Source of the DNA: Marinibacterium anthonyi
GTDB taxonomy: Bacteria > Pseudomonadota > Alphaproteobacteria > Rhodobacterales > Rhodobacteraceae
Direction of reading: 5' to 3'
Assembly (NCBI GenBank): GCA_003217735.2
Contig: CP031585.1
Location: 5,101,501-5,165,500 of the forward strand
Length of the DNA: 64,000 nucleotides
In this document: piece by piece, positions 43,746 to 53,191 of the stretch
Position numbering within the stretch: the first letter of the stretch is position 1
Layout: each line of letters opens with the position of its first letter
The notes under the pieces: model-generated
Database searches by the model: none
What the model was told of the DNA's origin: nothing
What the model saw: the letters and a program-made list of their open reading frames with translations, nothing else
Position numbers and translations under genes: made by a program

Positions 43746-44048
43746 ATGGACAAGGTTGGGATTTTTAAAATGAGTGGGATTTCTAACGACTACGAATTGG
43801 CCGTCGCCCGGTTTGAACAGCTCAAGGCGCATGAAGACCTGTGTTGCGCCAAGCTCGAAAGCCTCAATCGGATGCTGCATCGCCTGAGCCCAAGCGATCA
43901 CCTGTTCGGGGGCGTGCTTCGGTCGATCTCGCACTGGTCGAACGAAAAGGTCATCACGCATGACGCCCTGTGGGACGCGCTGGCGGACATGAACCGCTGC
44001 TCGCAGGCGAACACACCGGACCGTCCGCGCCTGCGGGCCGTCACGTAA
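43746..44048 (+). CDS. Hypothetical 100-residue protein
   Basis: A small, mostly helical protein (YELAVARFEQLKAHEDLCCA, HRLSPSDHLFGGVLRSISHW). No recognised domain. ATG 43746 or 43770 could be the start; neither has a strong ribosome site. It lies between mtaB and the convergent pet operon, apparently alone. Amino-acid composition looks coding. Confidence 0.5.
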   Translation: MDKVGIFKMSGISNDYELAVARFEQLKAHEDLCCAKLESLNRMLHRLSPSDHLFGGVLRSISHWSNEKVITHDALWDALADMNRCSQANTPDRPRLRAVT

Positions 44049-44232
44049 GAGCATCGCATGGCCGACGGATACGTGTTGATCACGGCGCTCTGGTGGGTGT
44101 CTTTACGCACCCGCCAGGCGTTTCAGAGCCGGCAGGCACCGCCCGCCGACAGACCGCGCTCCGCGTGATCCGCGGCCCGGCGACCGGTGCCCCATCGGGC
44201 CCCATCGGGTCCCATCCGGTCGCCAGATGCGA

Positions 44233-44266
44233 AAAGGGCGTGAGAGAATGACCTCTCACGCCCTTT
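44233..44266 (-). terminator. Rho-independent terminator of the petABC operon
   Basis: A 14-base stem AAAGGGCGTGAGAG/CTCTCACGCCCTTT with a 6-base loop, 21 bases after the petC stop. On the minus strand it is followed by a T-run. Confidence 0.85.
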
Positions 44267-44287
44267 GCATTTCAATTCGCAGGACCG

Positions 44288-45100
44288 TCAGGCGGTTTCC
44301 TTGCCCTTCACCGGCGCCCACAGGCGCTTGTTGGTGAGGTACAGAAGCACCGACAGGATCATCAGGAACACCACCCCCGTCAAACCGGCCTGCTTGCGGG
44401 CGGCCAGCTTGGGTTCGGCGGCCCACATCAGAAAGGCGGCGACGTCTTCGGCCTCGTGGTGCAATTCGTTCGAATGCCCGTCGGCGAAATCCACGTCCTC
44501 GCCATAAAGCGGCGGGGCCATGCGCAGCCAACCGCTGGGGAAGGCGGTGTTTTCATACAGAGTCACGCCGGCTTCGACCTTTTCCTCGCCGGTATAGCCG
44601 GTAAGGAGACCCGTGATGTATTCCGGCCCGCCGATGCCCTTGAAGAACTGGTTGATGCCCAGCCCGAAGGGCCCGTGGAACCCGGCGCGCGCCTTGGCCA
44701 TCAGGCTCAGGTCCGGCGCCCCGGCCGCGGCGTTGGCCGGGAAGTGATCGCTTGGGGCCAGCGGGCGCAGCTCGCCCAGCTCGGGATCATAAAGGTGCAT
44801 GTTCGATCCCTCGTCCAGCACCGCCAGTTCGGCCGCGTAGGCGCGGACCTGGTCTTCGGGGATGCCGGGGCCGCCGGCGTCCGACAGGCTGCGGATCGGC
44901 ACGAACTTCATGCCATGGCAGGACGAACAGACCTCGGTATAGATCTGCAGGCCGCGCTGCAGCTGGTTCTGATCGTAGGTGCCGAACGGCCCGTCGAACG
45001 AGAACCGCACATTGTGGATATGCCCGCCCTCTGCGCCGGCCGCGACTGCGGCCAGCGGTGAAAGGACCATCGCGGCACCGATAAGAAGCGTCTTGAACAT
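44288..45100 (-). CDS. petC: Cytochrome c1 of the bc1 complex
   Basis: A 270-residue subunit of ubiquinol-cytochrome c reductase, anchored in the inner membrane with its heme in the periplasm. A signal peptide ([22 protein letters not shown]) is followed by heme motif CSSCH, a later Met in GWLRMAPPL as probable sixth ligand, and a C-terminal membrane anchor ([21 protein letters not shown]). ATG 45098-45100 starts the signal peptide; an upstream extension is not credible. Third gene of petABC, passing electrons from the Rieske centre to cytochrome c. Confidence 0.95.
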   Translation of the reverse strand: MFKTLLIGAAMVLSPLAAVAAGAEGGHIHNVRFSFDGPFGTYDQNQLQRGLQIYTEVCSSCHGMKFVPIRSLSDAGGPGIPEDQVRAYAAELAVLDEGSNMHLYDPELGELRPLAPSDHFPANAAAGAPDLSLMAKARAGFHGPFGLGINQFFKGIGGPEYITGLLTGYTGEEKVEAGVTLYENTAFPSGWLRMAPPLYGEDVDFADGHSNELHHEAEDVAAFLMWAAEPKLAARKQAGLTGVVFLMILSVLLYLTNKRLWAPVKGKETA

Positions 45101-45119
45101 CGTATCTTGTCCTTGTCTC

Positions 45120-46466
45120 TTATTCGGCCGGAGTGGCCTCGGGCGCACCCTTGGCTTCGACAGCCGTCGGGTAATGCGCGTTGAAGTCGTCCTCGATCGT
45201 GGCCGGGGTCGGTTCCGGCTTTTCGAGCACGCCAAGCAGCGGCAGGACCACCAGGAAGTAGGCGAACCAGTAGGCCGAAGCGATCAGCGACACCCAGCTG
45301 GTGAAGTTGGTCGGGGACTGGCTGCCCACCCACATCAGCACGACGAAGTCGATCAACAGCAGGTAGAACCACCACTTGAACTGCGGACGATACCGGCCCG
45401 ACCGCACCGACGAGGTGTCAAGCCAGGGCGCCAGGGCCATCACGACGATGGCGCCGAACATGGCCAGCACGCCGAAGAACTTGGCATCGACGATGCCGCC
45501 GGTGATGAAGCTTGCGATCTGCACCACCCAGACGTCGGCGGTGAAGGCGCGCAGGATGGCGTAGAACGGCAGGAAGTACCATTCCGGCACGATATGCGCG
45601 GGCGTCGCCAGCGGGTTCGCCTCGATATAGTTGTCGGGGTGGCCCAGGTAGTTGGGCATGAAGCCGACGATGGCGAAGAAGATCACCAGCACGACCGACA
45701 GGCCCACCAGGTCCTTGATCACGAAGTAGGGCCAGAACGGCAGCGTGTCCTTCTTGGCCTCGTCCTTCGATCCCTTGCGCACGTCGACGCCTGTCGGGTT
45801 GTTGTTGCCGGTGGAATGGAACGCCCAGATGTGCACGATCACCAGGCCCGCGATGACGAAGGGCAGCAGGTAGTGCAGCGAGAAGAAGCGGTTCAGCGTG
45901 GCGTTGTCCACGGCGGGTCCGCCCAGCAGCCAGGTCTGGATCGATTCCCCGATGAACGGGATCGCGCCGAACAGCCCGGTGATCACCGTGGCCCCCCAGA
46001 ACGACATCTGTCCCCAGGGCAGCACGTAGCCCATGAAGGCCGTGCCCATCATGCAGAGATAGATCAGCATGCCGACGATCCACGTGATTTCCCGGGGCGC
46101 CTTGTAGGAGCCGTAGAAAAGACCGCGGAAGATGTGGATATAGACGGCGACAAAGAACAGCGACGCGCCGTTGGCATGCAGGTATCGCAGCATGAAGCCG
46201 CCGTTCACGTCGCGCATGATGTGTTCGACCGACGCAAAGGCCAGGTCCACATGCGGCGTGTAATGCATCACCAGGACGATGCCGGTGGCGATCTGCAGCA
46301 CCAGGCAGAAGGCCAGGACGATCCCCCAGATCCACCACCAGTTCAGGTTCTTCGGCGTGGGGATCATGAGGGTATTGTAGAGCAGCCCGATGACCGGCAG
46401 CCGGCTTTCGACCCACTTCTCGCCCTTGGTCTTCGGTTCGTAATGATCGTGCGGAATTCCGGACAT
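45120..46466 (-). CDS. petB: Cytochrome b of the bc1 complex
   Basis: A 448-residue integral membrane protein with eight membrane helices and the two b hemes of the Q-cycle. Visible motifs include [19 protein letters not shown], the four heme-ligating histidines (two in the helix with [12 protein letters not shown], two in [16 protein letters not shown]) and the Qo-site PEWY ([15 protein letters not shown]). The C-terminal 30 residues are a soluble extension. Middle gene of petABC, 19 bases before petC and 12 after petA. Confidence 0.96.
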   Translation of the reverse strand: MSGIPHDHYEPKTKGEKWVESRLPVIGLLYNTLMIPTPKNLNWWWIWGIVLAFCLVLQIATGIVLVMHYTPHVDLAFASVEHIMRDVNGGFMLRYLHANGASLFFVAVYIHIFRGLFYGSYKAPREITWIVGMLIYLCMMGTAFMGYVLPWGQMSFWGATVITGLFGAIPFIGESIQTWLLGGPAVDNATLNRFFSLHYLLPFVIAGLVIVHIWAFHSTGNNNPTGVDVRKGSKDEAKKDTLPFWPYFVIKDLVGLSVVLVIFFAIVGFMPNYLGHPDNYIEANPLATPAHIVPEWYFLPFYAILRAFTADVWVVQIASFITGGIVDAKFFGVLAMFGAIVVMALAPWLDTSSVRSGRYRPQFKWWFYLLLIDFVVLMWVGSQSPTNFTSWVSLIASAYWFAYFLVVLPLLGVLEKPEPTPATIEDDFNAHYPTAVEAKGAPEATPAE

Positions 46467-46478
46467 GAACTGCTTCCC

Positions 46479-47057
46479 TTATCCGAGTTTGATCGTGGAT
46501 TCGTCCTGGAAGGCGGCGACCGGAACCGGAAGGTTCTGAGGCGCCGGACCCTTCCGGATACGACCTGCGGTATCGTAGTGGGAACCATGGCAGGGGCAGA
46601 ACCACCCGCCGAAATCGCCTGCGCCGTCTCCCAGCGGCACGCAGCCGAGATGGGTGCAGACCCCCATCATCACCAGCCATTCCTCGGAATTCTCGTCGCC
46701 CGGAGCGGGAAGCGCGCGGTTGACGTCGGTCGCTTCGGCCCCCGGGTTCAGGTTGGCGTTGCGGGCATCGGTGTCGACCAGGTCCGACATCTGCACTTCG
46801 CGCGCCATGTCGATCTCCTCCTCGGTGCGACGGCGGATAAAGACCGGCTTGCCCCGCCACTTAACCGTGATTTGCGTTCCGGGTTCGACACCGGATACAT
46901 CGACCATGATGGACGACAACGCCTGAACATCGGCGGAGGGGTTCATCTGGTTGACCAGCGGCCAGATCGCCGCGCCGGCTACCACGGCGCCGGCACCAGC
47001 CGTGGTGTAATACAGAAAGTCTCTCCGGGAACCTTCGTGGTCTTCTGCGTGGGACAC
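46479..47057 (-). CDS. petA: Rieske iron-sulfur protein of the bc1 complex
   Basis: A 192-residue [2Fe-2S] protein. Cluster ligands are in CTHLGC and CPCHGSHYD; an N-terminal [20 protein letters not shown] acts as twin-arginine signal and membrane anchor. Start is GTG 47055-47057 with GGAG about ten bases upstream, giving the usual SHAEDHEG N terminus. First gene of petABC; delivers electrons from quinol to cytochrome c1. Confidence 0.94.
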   Translation of the reverse strand: MSHAEDHEGSRRDFLYYTTAGAGAVVAGAAIWPLVNQMNPSADVQALSSIMVDVSGVEPGTQITVKWRGKPVFIRRRTEEEIDMAREVQMSDLVDTDARNANLNPGAEATDVNRALPAPGDENSEEWLVMMGVCTHLGCVPLGDGAGDFGGWFCPCHGSHYDTAGRIRKGPAPQNLPVPVAAFQDESTIKLG

Positions 47058-47217
47058 GGGCCTACGTCTCCAAGTCTCAGTGCCCCTTGCGGAGCGGTCC
47101 ACCTTTCACCAAGCCTTGATCCGGCGTGGTGCCTCATCACGGTTGAATAAAGCCGCAACCTGCTTACGTCTAGCGGTCATAGGCGCGCAGTCTGCCCAGG
47201 GTCGCCGGGAAGCGACG

Positions 47218-48969
47218 TTATTCGTACGGATCCGTGTCGATCAATCCGATCACTTCCACACGGCTTGCGTCAAGCGCCGTAACCATTTTCTCCTTCAGCG
47301 TGTCCCGCGACAGGGCTTCTTCCAGCTTCACCAGAAGGTAATCGGTCCCCACCCCCACGGCCAATCCGCCGACCACGCCGCCGATCAGCGCGCCGGCCGC
47401 CGTGCCCAGCCCCGGCACCACCGATCCCAACAGCGCCCCGGCCGCCGCACCGCCCCCAGCGCCCGCCGTTCCGCCCACGCTTTTGGACGTTGCCACCTTG
47501 ACCGCGGCCTTGGCGGCCAGCTTTGTCACGCCCTTCGCGCCCATCTTGACCATGACCGCCGTGGTCAGCGCCCCGGCCAGCCCCGCGGTGCCCCCCGACA
47601 CCGCCAGCCGCGTCTTCAGCCCCTCGGCCACCGCCCCGGTCAGGCCCACGCCGTCAAGCCCCAGAAGCACCGGCGCATCGGCCCGCCCGGTCACCGAAAC
47701 CGGCTGCCCCGGGGCGATGTCGATCCGGCGGACTGCGGCGATTGCCCGCAGCTCCTTGGACAGGGCCGGGCGCAGCTGGTCATCCGCGGCCTCAAGTCGC
47801 GCCAGCAGCATGTCGAGATCCCCGAAGGGATCGCCCACCGACAGGTATTCCCCCATCTTTTCAGCCAGGTACGCTTCGAAATCCCCGGTCAGCAGATGGC
47901 CGATCTGGGCATATTCGGCGGGCAGCGAATAGTACCAGTCCAGGAATCCGTCGAGGTTGGCGGCCATCGCGTCAAAGCCTGCGTCGACCTCGTCCTTCAG
48001 CCGCTCGCGCACCTCGGCCTGCACCTCCATCCGCCGCCCGGTGATCTGGGCGATGGTGCCCGGCTCAAAGAACTGGCCGCCGATCTCTTCGACCCGGGTG
48101 ACGAATATCCCGGATGGCCGGTCCTCGGGCGGCAGGGCGCGCAGCGCGGCCTCGGTCGCGGCCAGGCCCGGGATGTAGATGAAGACCACAAGGATCGTGA
48201 GGATCCCCGCGCTCCACCCGACGACGGCCGGTCCGGGACCCGTCCGCCCCACCGGGCCTAGCGCGCGGATGCGGGCCTCGGGCGTCAGAAGGAAGGCGGC
48301 GGCGATGCCGGCGGCGGTCCAGGCCAGCACGATGTTGCCCGCCACGGCCGCCAGCCGGGCGGCGAACCGGCCCCAGTCGCCCAGCACCGCCAACTGGCCC
48401 AGGGCAAAGTCCTCGAGCAGGCGCCACTGGGTGGCGAGCAGTACCGCCTGTTCGACTAAAGCACTATGAAACGGACCCTCGGGCGGGCGCATCGGCGCGC
48501 CCAGAACCAGCAGGTAAGCCGCCAGCGCCGCCGCGCTGCCCCCGATCCGCGCCGCCCGGATCCGGACCGCCAGCCGGTACTCCGGCGCGATCTGCCGTTC
48601 GGCGACCTGTTTCCACACCCAGGCGGCGCAGGGCACGCTGACCGCCGTCACCCCGACGGCGGTCCATTCCGCCCAGCCCTGCCCGATCACCCGGACCAGC
48701 AACGCCAGCGCCAGGACCAGCGCCAGAAGCGCGTTCCAGGCAATCCGCAGAACCGCCCCGCTCAGCCCCCGGTAGATCCAGCCGTCGCGGTCCAGCACGT
48801 GCAGGAACCGGTGCCGCCGCAAGGCCGAGGCATGGATCCCGGTCAGCGCCAGCGGCACCGCCAGCGTCAATCCGGCCAGCCCGAAGGCCCAGGCATCAAG
48901 GCCCGGCGCCAGGCGCGAGAACAGCCAGAGCGCGGCGAAGACGATCAGCGCCGGGATGGCGGCGCGCAT
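47218..48969 (-). CDS. Large membrane protein with glycine-zipper C terminus, unknown function
   Basis: A 583-residue protein with several N-terminal membrane helices (LIVFAALWLFSRLAPG; ALLALVLALALLVRVIG; ILTILVVFIYIPGLAA), then a soluble alpha-rich part (about 290-460). The region around residues 490-555 is Gly/Ala-rich with spaced small residues, GGGAAAGALLGS and GAALIGG-like repeats, a glycine-zipper pattern. It starts five bases before the GST stop, so both may be co-transcribed. I do not recognise a family with known function; similar sequences seem confined to alphaproteobacteria. Confidence 0.55.
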   Translation of the reverse strand: MRAAIPALIVFAALWLFSRLAPGLDAWAFGLAGLTLAVPLALTGIHASALRRHRFLHVLDRDGWIYRGLSGAVLRIAWNALLALVLALALLVRVIGQGWAEWTAVGVTAVSVPCAAWVWKQVAERQIAPEYRLAVRIRAARIGGSAAALAAYLLVLGAPMRPPEGPFHSALVEQAVLLATQWRLLEDFALGQLAVLGDWGRFAARLAAVAGNIVLAWTAAGIAAAFLLTPEARIRALGPVGRTGPGPAVVGWSAGILTILVVFIYIPGLAATEAALRALPPEDRPSGIFVTRVEEIGGQFFEPGTIAQITGRRMEVQAEVRERLKDEVDAGFDAMAANLDGFLDWYYSLPAEYAQIGHLLTGDFEAYLAEKMGEYLSVGDPFGDLDMLLARLEAADDQLRPALSKELRAIAAVRRIDIAPGQPVSVTGRADAPVLLGLDGVGLTGAVAEGLKTRLAVSGGTAGLAGALTTAVMVKMGAKGVTKLAAKAAVKVATSKSVGGTAGAGGGAAAGALLGSVVPGLGTAAGALIGGVVGGLAVGVGTDYLLVKLEEALSRDTLKEKMVTALDASRVEVIGLIDTDPYE

Positions 48970-48973
48970 GGGA

Positions 48974-49582
48974 TCAGACCGGCGGCGCGGTCGCGATCAT
49001 GGACGGATGGGCCGAAAACGTCTCGTACCAGGCGGCCAGGGCCGGGCGACCGTCGCGCCAGTTGCGGGCTCCGTGGCGGAAGTCGAGGTATCCCAACGCG
49101 CAGCCGACGGCGATCTGGCCTATCTCGATCGGGCCGCTCAGATGCGGCATCCAGCGCTGGTCCAGCGCGGTCAAGGCACGGTCGGCCTTGCCCCATTGCG
49201 CTTCGACCCAGCCGTCGAACTGCTTTTCCTCGGGCCGCACGCGGCCTTCGTAGACCATCAGAACGGCGGCATCCAGAAGCCCGTCCGCCGTCGCCTCAAG
49301 CGTCAGCTGGTCCCATTTGCCGGGCCCCGACTTGTACAGCCGCCCGCCGGCGCGGTCGTCCAGAAACGCGCAGATCACGCGACTGTCGTAGATCGTGGGC
49401 CCGTCGTCGCGCTCCAGCGCCGGGATCTTCGACAGCGGGTTCTTGGCGCTCAGCGCCTCGGCCGGATCCAGCGCGGTGGTCGACACCGTCTCGATGGCGA
49501 CATCGTCCATCTGGCCGGTTTCATGCAACACAACCATGACCTTGCGGACAAAGGGGGAGGCGGGGGAATGGTAGAGCTTCAT
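48974..49582 (-). CDS. Glutathione S-transferase family protein
   Basis: A 202-residue protein with the thioredoxin-like N domain (MKLYHSPASPFVRKVMVVLH) carrying a Ser at the usual catalytic position, NPLSKIPAL and DSRVICAFLD (glutathione contacts), then the helical C domain. GAGGAG precedes the ATG. Probably conjugates or reduces small molecules with glutathione; substrate unknown. Confidence 0.88.
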   Translation of the reverse strand: MKLYHSPASPFVRKVMVVLHETGQMDDVAIETVSTTALDPAEALSAKNPLSKIPALERDDGPTIYDSRVICAFLDDRAGGRLYKSGPGKWDQLTLEATADGLLDAAVLMVYEGRVRPEEKQFDGWVEAQWGKADRALTALDQRWMPHLSGPIEIGQIAVGCALGYLDFRHGARNWRDGRPALAAWYETFSAHPSMIATAPPV

Positions 49583-49682
49583 CGGGGGACTCCTCTGCTG
49601 TCGCGACCCTAGAGACTTTCCCGGCCCCCGCAAGCACCCTTGCCCCGTGACAGGCCGGGCCTTGTCCGCCCTGCACCCCGGC

Positions 49683-50291
49683 TCAGAAATCGATGCCGCG
49701 CTGCGCCTTTATGCCCGCCTGGAACGGATGCTTGATCGCCTCGATCTCGCTCACCAGGTCGGCGACCGCGCAGATCTCCGGTTTCGCATCGCGCCCCGTC
49801 AGGATGACGCTGGTGCGGGCGTGGCGGGCGGCAAGGCCGTCCAGCACCTCGTCGACGCTCAGGTAGTCGTAGCGCAGCGCGATGTTGACCTCGTCCAGCA
49901 GCACCAGGTCGTAATCGCCGCTTTCCATCAGCTCGCGCGCCTTGGCAAAGGCGGCCCGGGCAGCGGCGATGTCGCGGTCGCGGTCCTGGGTGTCCCAGGT
50001 GAACCCTTCGCCCATCGTGTGCCAGGTGATGCCCAGCTTGTCGAAGAACCGTTTTTCGCCGGTGATCCACTTGCCCTTGATGAACTGGACGACGGCCGCC
50101 TCCTGACCCCAGCCAAGCGCGCGCACCAGCACACCGAAGGCGGCGGACGACTTGCCCTTGCCCTTGCCGGTATGCACCAGCACCAGGCCCCGGCCCGGAT
50201 CGGCCAGCTTCGACACCTTCTCGCGGTGCTCGGCCTGGACCTTCTGCATCTGTTCCTTGTGGGTCGCCGGATCGGTGGGTGCGTCGGTCAT
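49683..50291 (-). CDS. cobO: Cob(I)yrinic acid a,c-diamide adenosyltransferase
   Basis: A 202-residue corrinoid adenosyltransferase (CobA/CobO type) that transfers adenosyl from ATP to Co(I). P-loop GKGKGKSSAAFG, followed by VVQFIKGKW, TWDTQDRDRD and VLLDEVNIALRY. Length is normal. Its neighbours are not cobalamin genes, so it may be part of a scattered pathway or salvage. Confidence 0.93.
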   Translation of the reverse strand: MTDAPTDPATHKEQMQKVQAEHREKVSKLADPGRGLVLVHTGKGKGKSSAAFGVLVRALGWGQEAAVVQFIKGKWITGEKRFFDKLGITWHTMGEGFTWDTQDRDRDIAAARAAFAKARELMESGDYDLVLLDEVNIALRYDYLSVDEVLDGLAARHARTSVILTGRDAKPEICAVADLVSEIEAIKHPFQAGIKAQRGIDF

Positions 50292-50304
50292 CGGGTCCTC
50301 CTGT

Positions 50305-51243
50305 TCAGTCGCGTTGCCGCTGTGCGCGGGCCTTCTGATTGATAAGCCCCAGCTGCCGTTCACGCCAGAGCACCAGCACGTTGCCGGCAATGACCAGCGC
50401 AGCGCCGATCAGCATGACCAACGTCGGCAGTTCGGCAAAGAAGATGTAGCCGATGATGATGGCGAAGATCAGCGAGGCATAGTCGAACGGCGCCAGCATC
50501 GACGCCGCGCCGAACCGGTAGGACGACGTCACGAGGATTTGCGCCACCCCGCCGATCAGGCCGGTCAGGATCAGCAGCATCAGCGTGGTGGGGTCGGGCA
50601 TCACCCAGCCGAAGGGCAGCGTCATCAGGCCGAGGCAGGTTGCCGTCAGCGAGAAATAGAAGACGATGGCGGCGGTATGCTCGGTCTTGACCAGCGTGCG
50701 GATATGGATCTGCACCAGTGCGCGCAGCACGCAGGAGGCCAGCACCAGCATCGCCCCCAGCTGCGCGCCGGCGGTGAATTCCGATGCCGGCAGGCTGAGC
50801 CGCGGCCAGGCGACGATCAGGACACCGACAAGGCCCAAAGTGACGGCCGAGATCCGGATCAGCCGGATCTTTTCGCCCAGCAACAGGGCGGCGAAGATGA
50901 CGGTGAAGATCGGGGCGGCATAGCCGATGGCGGTGACCTCGGGCAGGGGCAGCAGGCCCAGGGCGGCAAAGTTGCAGGCCATGGCCGCCGTCCCGAACAG
51001 CCCGCGCCAGACATGGCCCAGCGTGTTCTTGGCAATCAGCGCCTCGCGCAGCTCGCCCTTCTGCCAGATCCAGACCAGGATGACCGGCAGGGCAAAGAAC
51101 GACCGAAAGAACACGGCTTCCCCCGCCGGAACGACATCCGAAGTGGCCTTGACCAGCGCGCTGAGCGAGGTGAACAGCGCGACCGAGGATATCTTGAGAA
51201 GAACCGCGAGACCGGGCGCGGAATGCGTCGAAGGGGGCTTCAT
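50305..51243 (-). CDS. EamA/DMT-family transporter
   Basis: A 312-residue integral membrane protein with ten predicted helices as two EamA repeats (for example IYTVIFAALLLGEKIRLIRI-like IFTVIFAALLLGEKI in the first and MLAPFDYASLIFAIIIGYIFF in the second). Members export amino acids or metabolites. It starts downstream of the aroC stop on the same strand, with the palindromic repeat between. Substrate cannot be named. Confidence 0.85.
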   Translation of the reverse strand: MKPPSTHSAPGLAVLLKISSVALFTSLSALVKATSDVVPAGEAVFFRSFFALPVILVWIWQKGELREALIAKNTLGHVWRGLFGTAAMACNFAALGLLPLPEVTAIGYAAPIFTVIFAALLLGEKIRLIRISAVTLGLVGVLIVAWPRLSLPASEFTAGAQLGAMLVLASCVLRALVQIHIRTLVKTEHTAAIVFYFSLTATCLGLMTLPFGWVMPDPTTLMLLILTGLIGGVAQILVTSSYRFGAASMLAPFDYASLIFAIIIGYIFFAELPTLVMLIGAALVIAGNVLVLWRERQLGLINQKARAQRQRD

Positions 51244-51312
51244 GGCGCACCAGTGCCGGTTAATCCGCCCAAGAGCAAGGGTTTGGATCTACGGCACCGG
51301 CATCAGCCACGG

Positions 51313-51341
51313 GCGTAGGATGGGTCAATGACCCATCTTAC
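51313..51341. repeat. 29-bp palindromic repeat, copy 2
   Basis: Exact reverse complement of the copy at 6673-6701, with core GATGGGTCAATGACCCATC. It lies between the aroC stop and the EamA start. Confidence 0.8.
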
Positions 51342-51402
51342 CTTGCCGCCCGACCCTTGCCCGACCCTTGCCCGACCAGTGCCCGGCCAGTAGTACGCCC
51401 GG

Positions 51403-52503
51403 TCAGCCGATCACGCCCCGCACGCCGCCGGTCTGGCCGCGGTCCAGCAGCAGGTGGTCAAGGATCACGCAGGCCGCCATCGCCTCGCCCACGGGAACGG
51501 CGCGGATGCCGACGCAGGGGTCATGCCGCCCCTTGGTGACGATCTCGGCCGGTTCGCCGGACCTTGTGATCGTCCGCCGGGTGGTCAGGATGGATGACGT
51601 CGGCTTGACCGCGAAGCGCACGACGATGTCCTGCCCGGTGGATATCCCGCCCAGGATCCCGCCGGCATGGTTCGAAGTATAGATCGGCCCGTCGTTGCCC
51701 ATCAGGATCTCGTCCGCATTGTCGACCCCGGTCAGCGCCGCCGCCGCCATGCCTTCGCCGATCTCGACACCCTTGACGGCGTTGATCGACATCATCGCCG
51801 CCGCCAGGTCGGTATCCAGCTTGCCGTAGATCGGCGCGCCCAGCCCCACCGGGGCCCCCGACACCGTCACCTCGATCATCGCGCCGACCGAATTGCCGTC
51901 CTTGCGCAGCGCATCGAGGTACTCGGCCCAGTCCTGCGCCGCCTCGGCATCGGGCACCCAGAACGGGTTGCGCGCGATCTCGGCCCAGTCGAACCGCGAC
52001 CGGTCGATGTGCTTTGGCCCCATCTGCACCATGTAGCCGGTGATCGTCAGCCCCGGCACCAGCGCCTTCAGCGCCGCCCGCGCGACCCCTCCGGCCGCCA
52101 CCCGCGCCGCCGTTTCCCGCGCCGAGGACCGCCCGCCGCCGCGATAATCGCGGATGCCGTATTTCTGCCAATAGCTGATGTCGGCGTGGCCGGGCCGGAA
52201 CTTTTCGGCGATGTCGCCGTAATCCTTGGACCGCTGATCGGTGTTCTCGATCATCAGCTGGATAGGGGTCCCCGTGGTCCTGCCCTCGAACACCCCCGAC
52301 AGGATCCTGACCTCGTCCGCCTCGCGCCGCTGGGTGGTGAACTTGTTCTGCCCCGGCTTCCGCTTGTCCAGCCAGTGCTGCAGCATCGCCTCGTCCACCG
52401 CCACCCCCGGCGGGCAGCCATCCACGGTCGCCCCCAGCGCCGGCCCGTGGCTTTCGCCCCAGGTGGTCACGCGGAAGAGATGTCCGAAGGTGTTCATCGA
52501 CAT
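51403..52503 (-). CDS. aroC: Chorismate synthase
   Basis: A 366-residue enzyme forming chorismate from EPSP, using reduced FMN. Family features are [44 protein letters not shown] and [18 protein letters not shown]. Length is typical. Shikimate-pathway enzyme, cytoplasmic, essential for aromatic amino acids. Confidence 0.96.
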   Translation of the reverse strand: MSMNTFGHLFRVTTWGESHGPALGATVDGCPPGVAVDEAMLQHWLDKRKPGQNKFTTQRREADEVRILSGVFEGRTTGTPIQLMIENTDQRSKDYGDIAEKFRPGHADISYWQKYGIRDYRGGGRSSARETAARVAAGGVARAALKALVPGLTITGYMVQMGPKHIDRSRFDWAEIARNPFWVPDAEAAQDWAEYLDALRKDGNSVGAMIEVTVSGAPVGLGAPIYGKLDTDLAAAMMSINAVKGVEIGEGMAAAALTGVDNADEILMGNDGPIYTSNHAGGILGGISTGQDIVVRFAVKPTSSILTTRRTITRSGEPAEIVTKGRHDPCVGIRAVPVGEAMAACVILDHLLLDRGQTGGVRGVIG

Positions 52504-52630
52504 GGGGCCGGCTCCTTGTGGTCGGCGCGGTCTACCGCAGGGCGGTCAGCGGGGTAAAGCGTCTCTGTCGGAAATGACGCCGAAATAGGATAGTCTGCCC
52601 CGCAGGTTCAACCGAAACACGAGTCACCCC

Positions 52631-53008
52631 ATGCCCCGTATCGCCCTTGCCGTCGCCTTCGCCGTTGCCGCCAGCGCCCTTTCCGCCGAAGATCAGATGC
52701 CCCGTACCGAACTGGGCCGCACCGAAACCACGGCCACTTCCGAAACCATCGTGACCGAATTGCACATGATGCCCGGCGCCTACCTGAAGATGCACACCCA
52801 TCCCGGCGACGAACATGTCTACATCGTCAAGGGCGGCCCGATGACCACGAAGGACGGCAGGACCGTCGCCTTCGAGGACGGCGGTTACCTGTATTTCCCG
52901 CGCGGTCAGGTGCATGGCGGGCTGACGGCCGCCGGTGACGGCGAAGTCGTGATCCTCACGGTGCACGTGGTCGACAAGGGCAAGCCGGTCTACGCGTTCA
53001 CCGAATAA
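52631..53008 (+). CDS. Exported small cupin protein
   Basis: A 125-residue protein with a signal peptide (MPRIALAVAFAVAASALSA) and a single cupin domain. HTHPGDEHVYIVKG supplies two His and a Glu, and PRGQVHGG the third His. Periplasmic location is likely. Function unknown. It sits just before the thiamine riboswitch but on its own transcript. Confidence 0.75.
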   Translation: MPRIALAVAFAVAASALSAEDQMPRTELGRTETTATSETIVTELHMMPGAYLKMHTHPGDEHVYIVKGGPMTTKDGRTVAFEDGGYLYFPRGQVHGGLTAAGDGEVVILTVHVVDKGKPVYAFTE

Positions 53009-53062
53009 TCGCCCCGATCCGCCGCGCTTGCCAAGGCTGGTCCAAGCATTTACCAAGTTCCT

Positions 53063-53146
53063 CACCTCGGGGTGCCCGCAAGGGCTGAGATGCAATCGCG
53101 AACCCGTTGAACCTGAACCGGCTAGCACCGGCGGAGGGAAGGTTTT
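53063..53146 (+). ncRNA. TPP riboswitch (THI element)
   Basis: Conserved THI-box elements occur in order: CTCGGGGTGCCC, GGGCTGAGAT, then ACCCGTTGAACCTGAACCGG, TAGCACCGGCGGAGGGAA. These form the P1-P5 fold that binds thiamine pyrophosphate. It precedes thiB by about 45 bases and should shut off thiBPQ when TPP is plentiful, probably at translation initiation because no strong terminator hairpin follows. Confidence 0.95.
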
Positions 53147-53191
53147 GGTCATCTCCACCCTTGCCCTGTCGCCGCAATCGGAGGATGCCAA

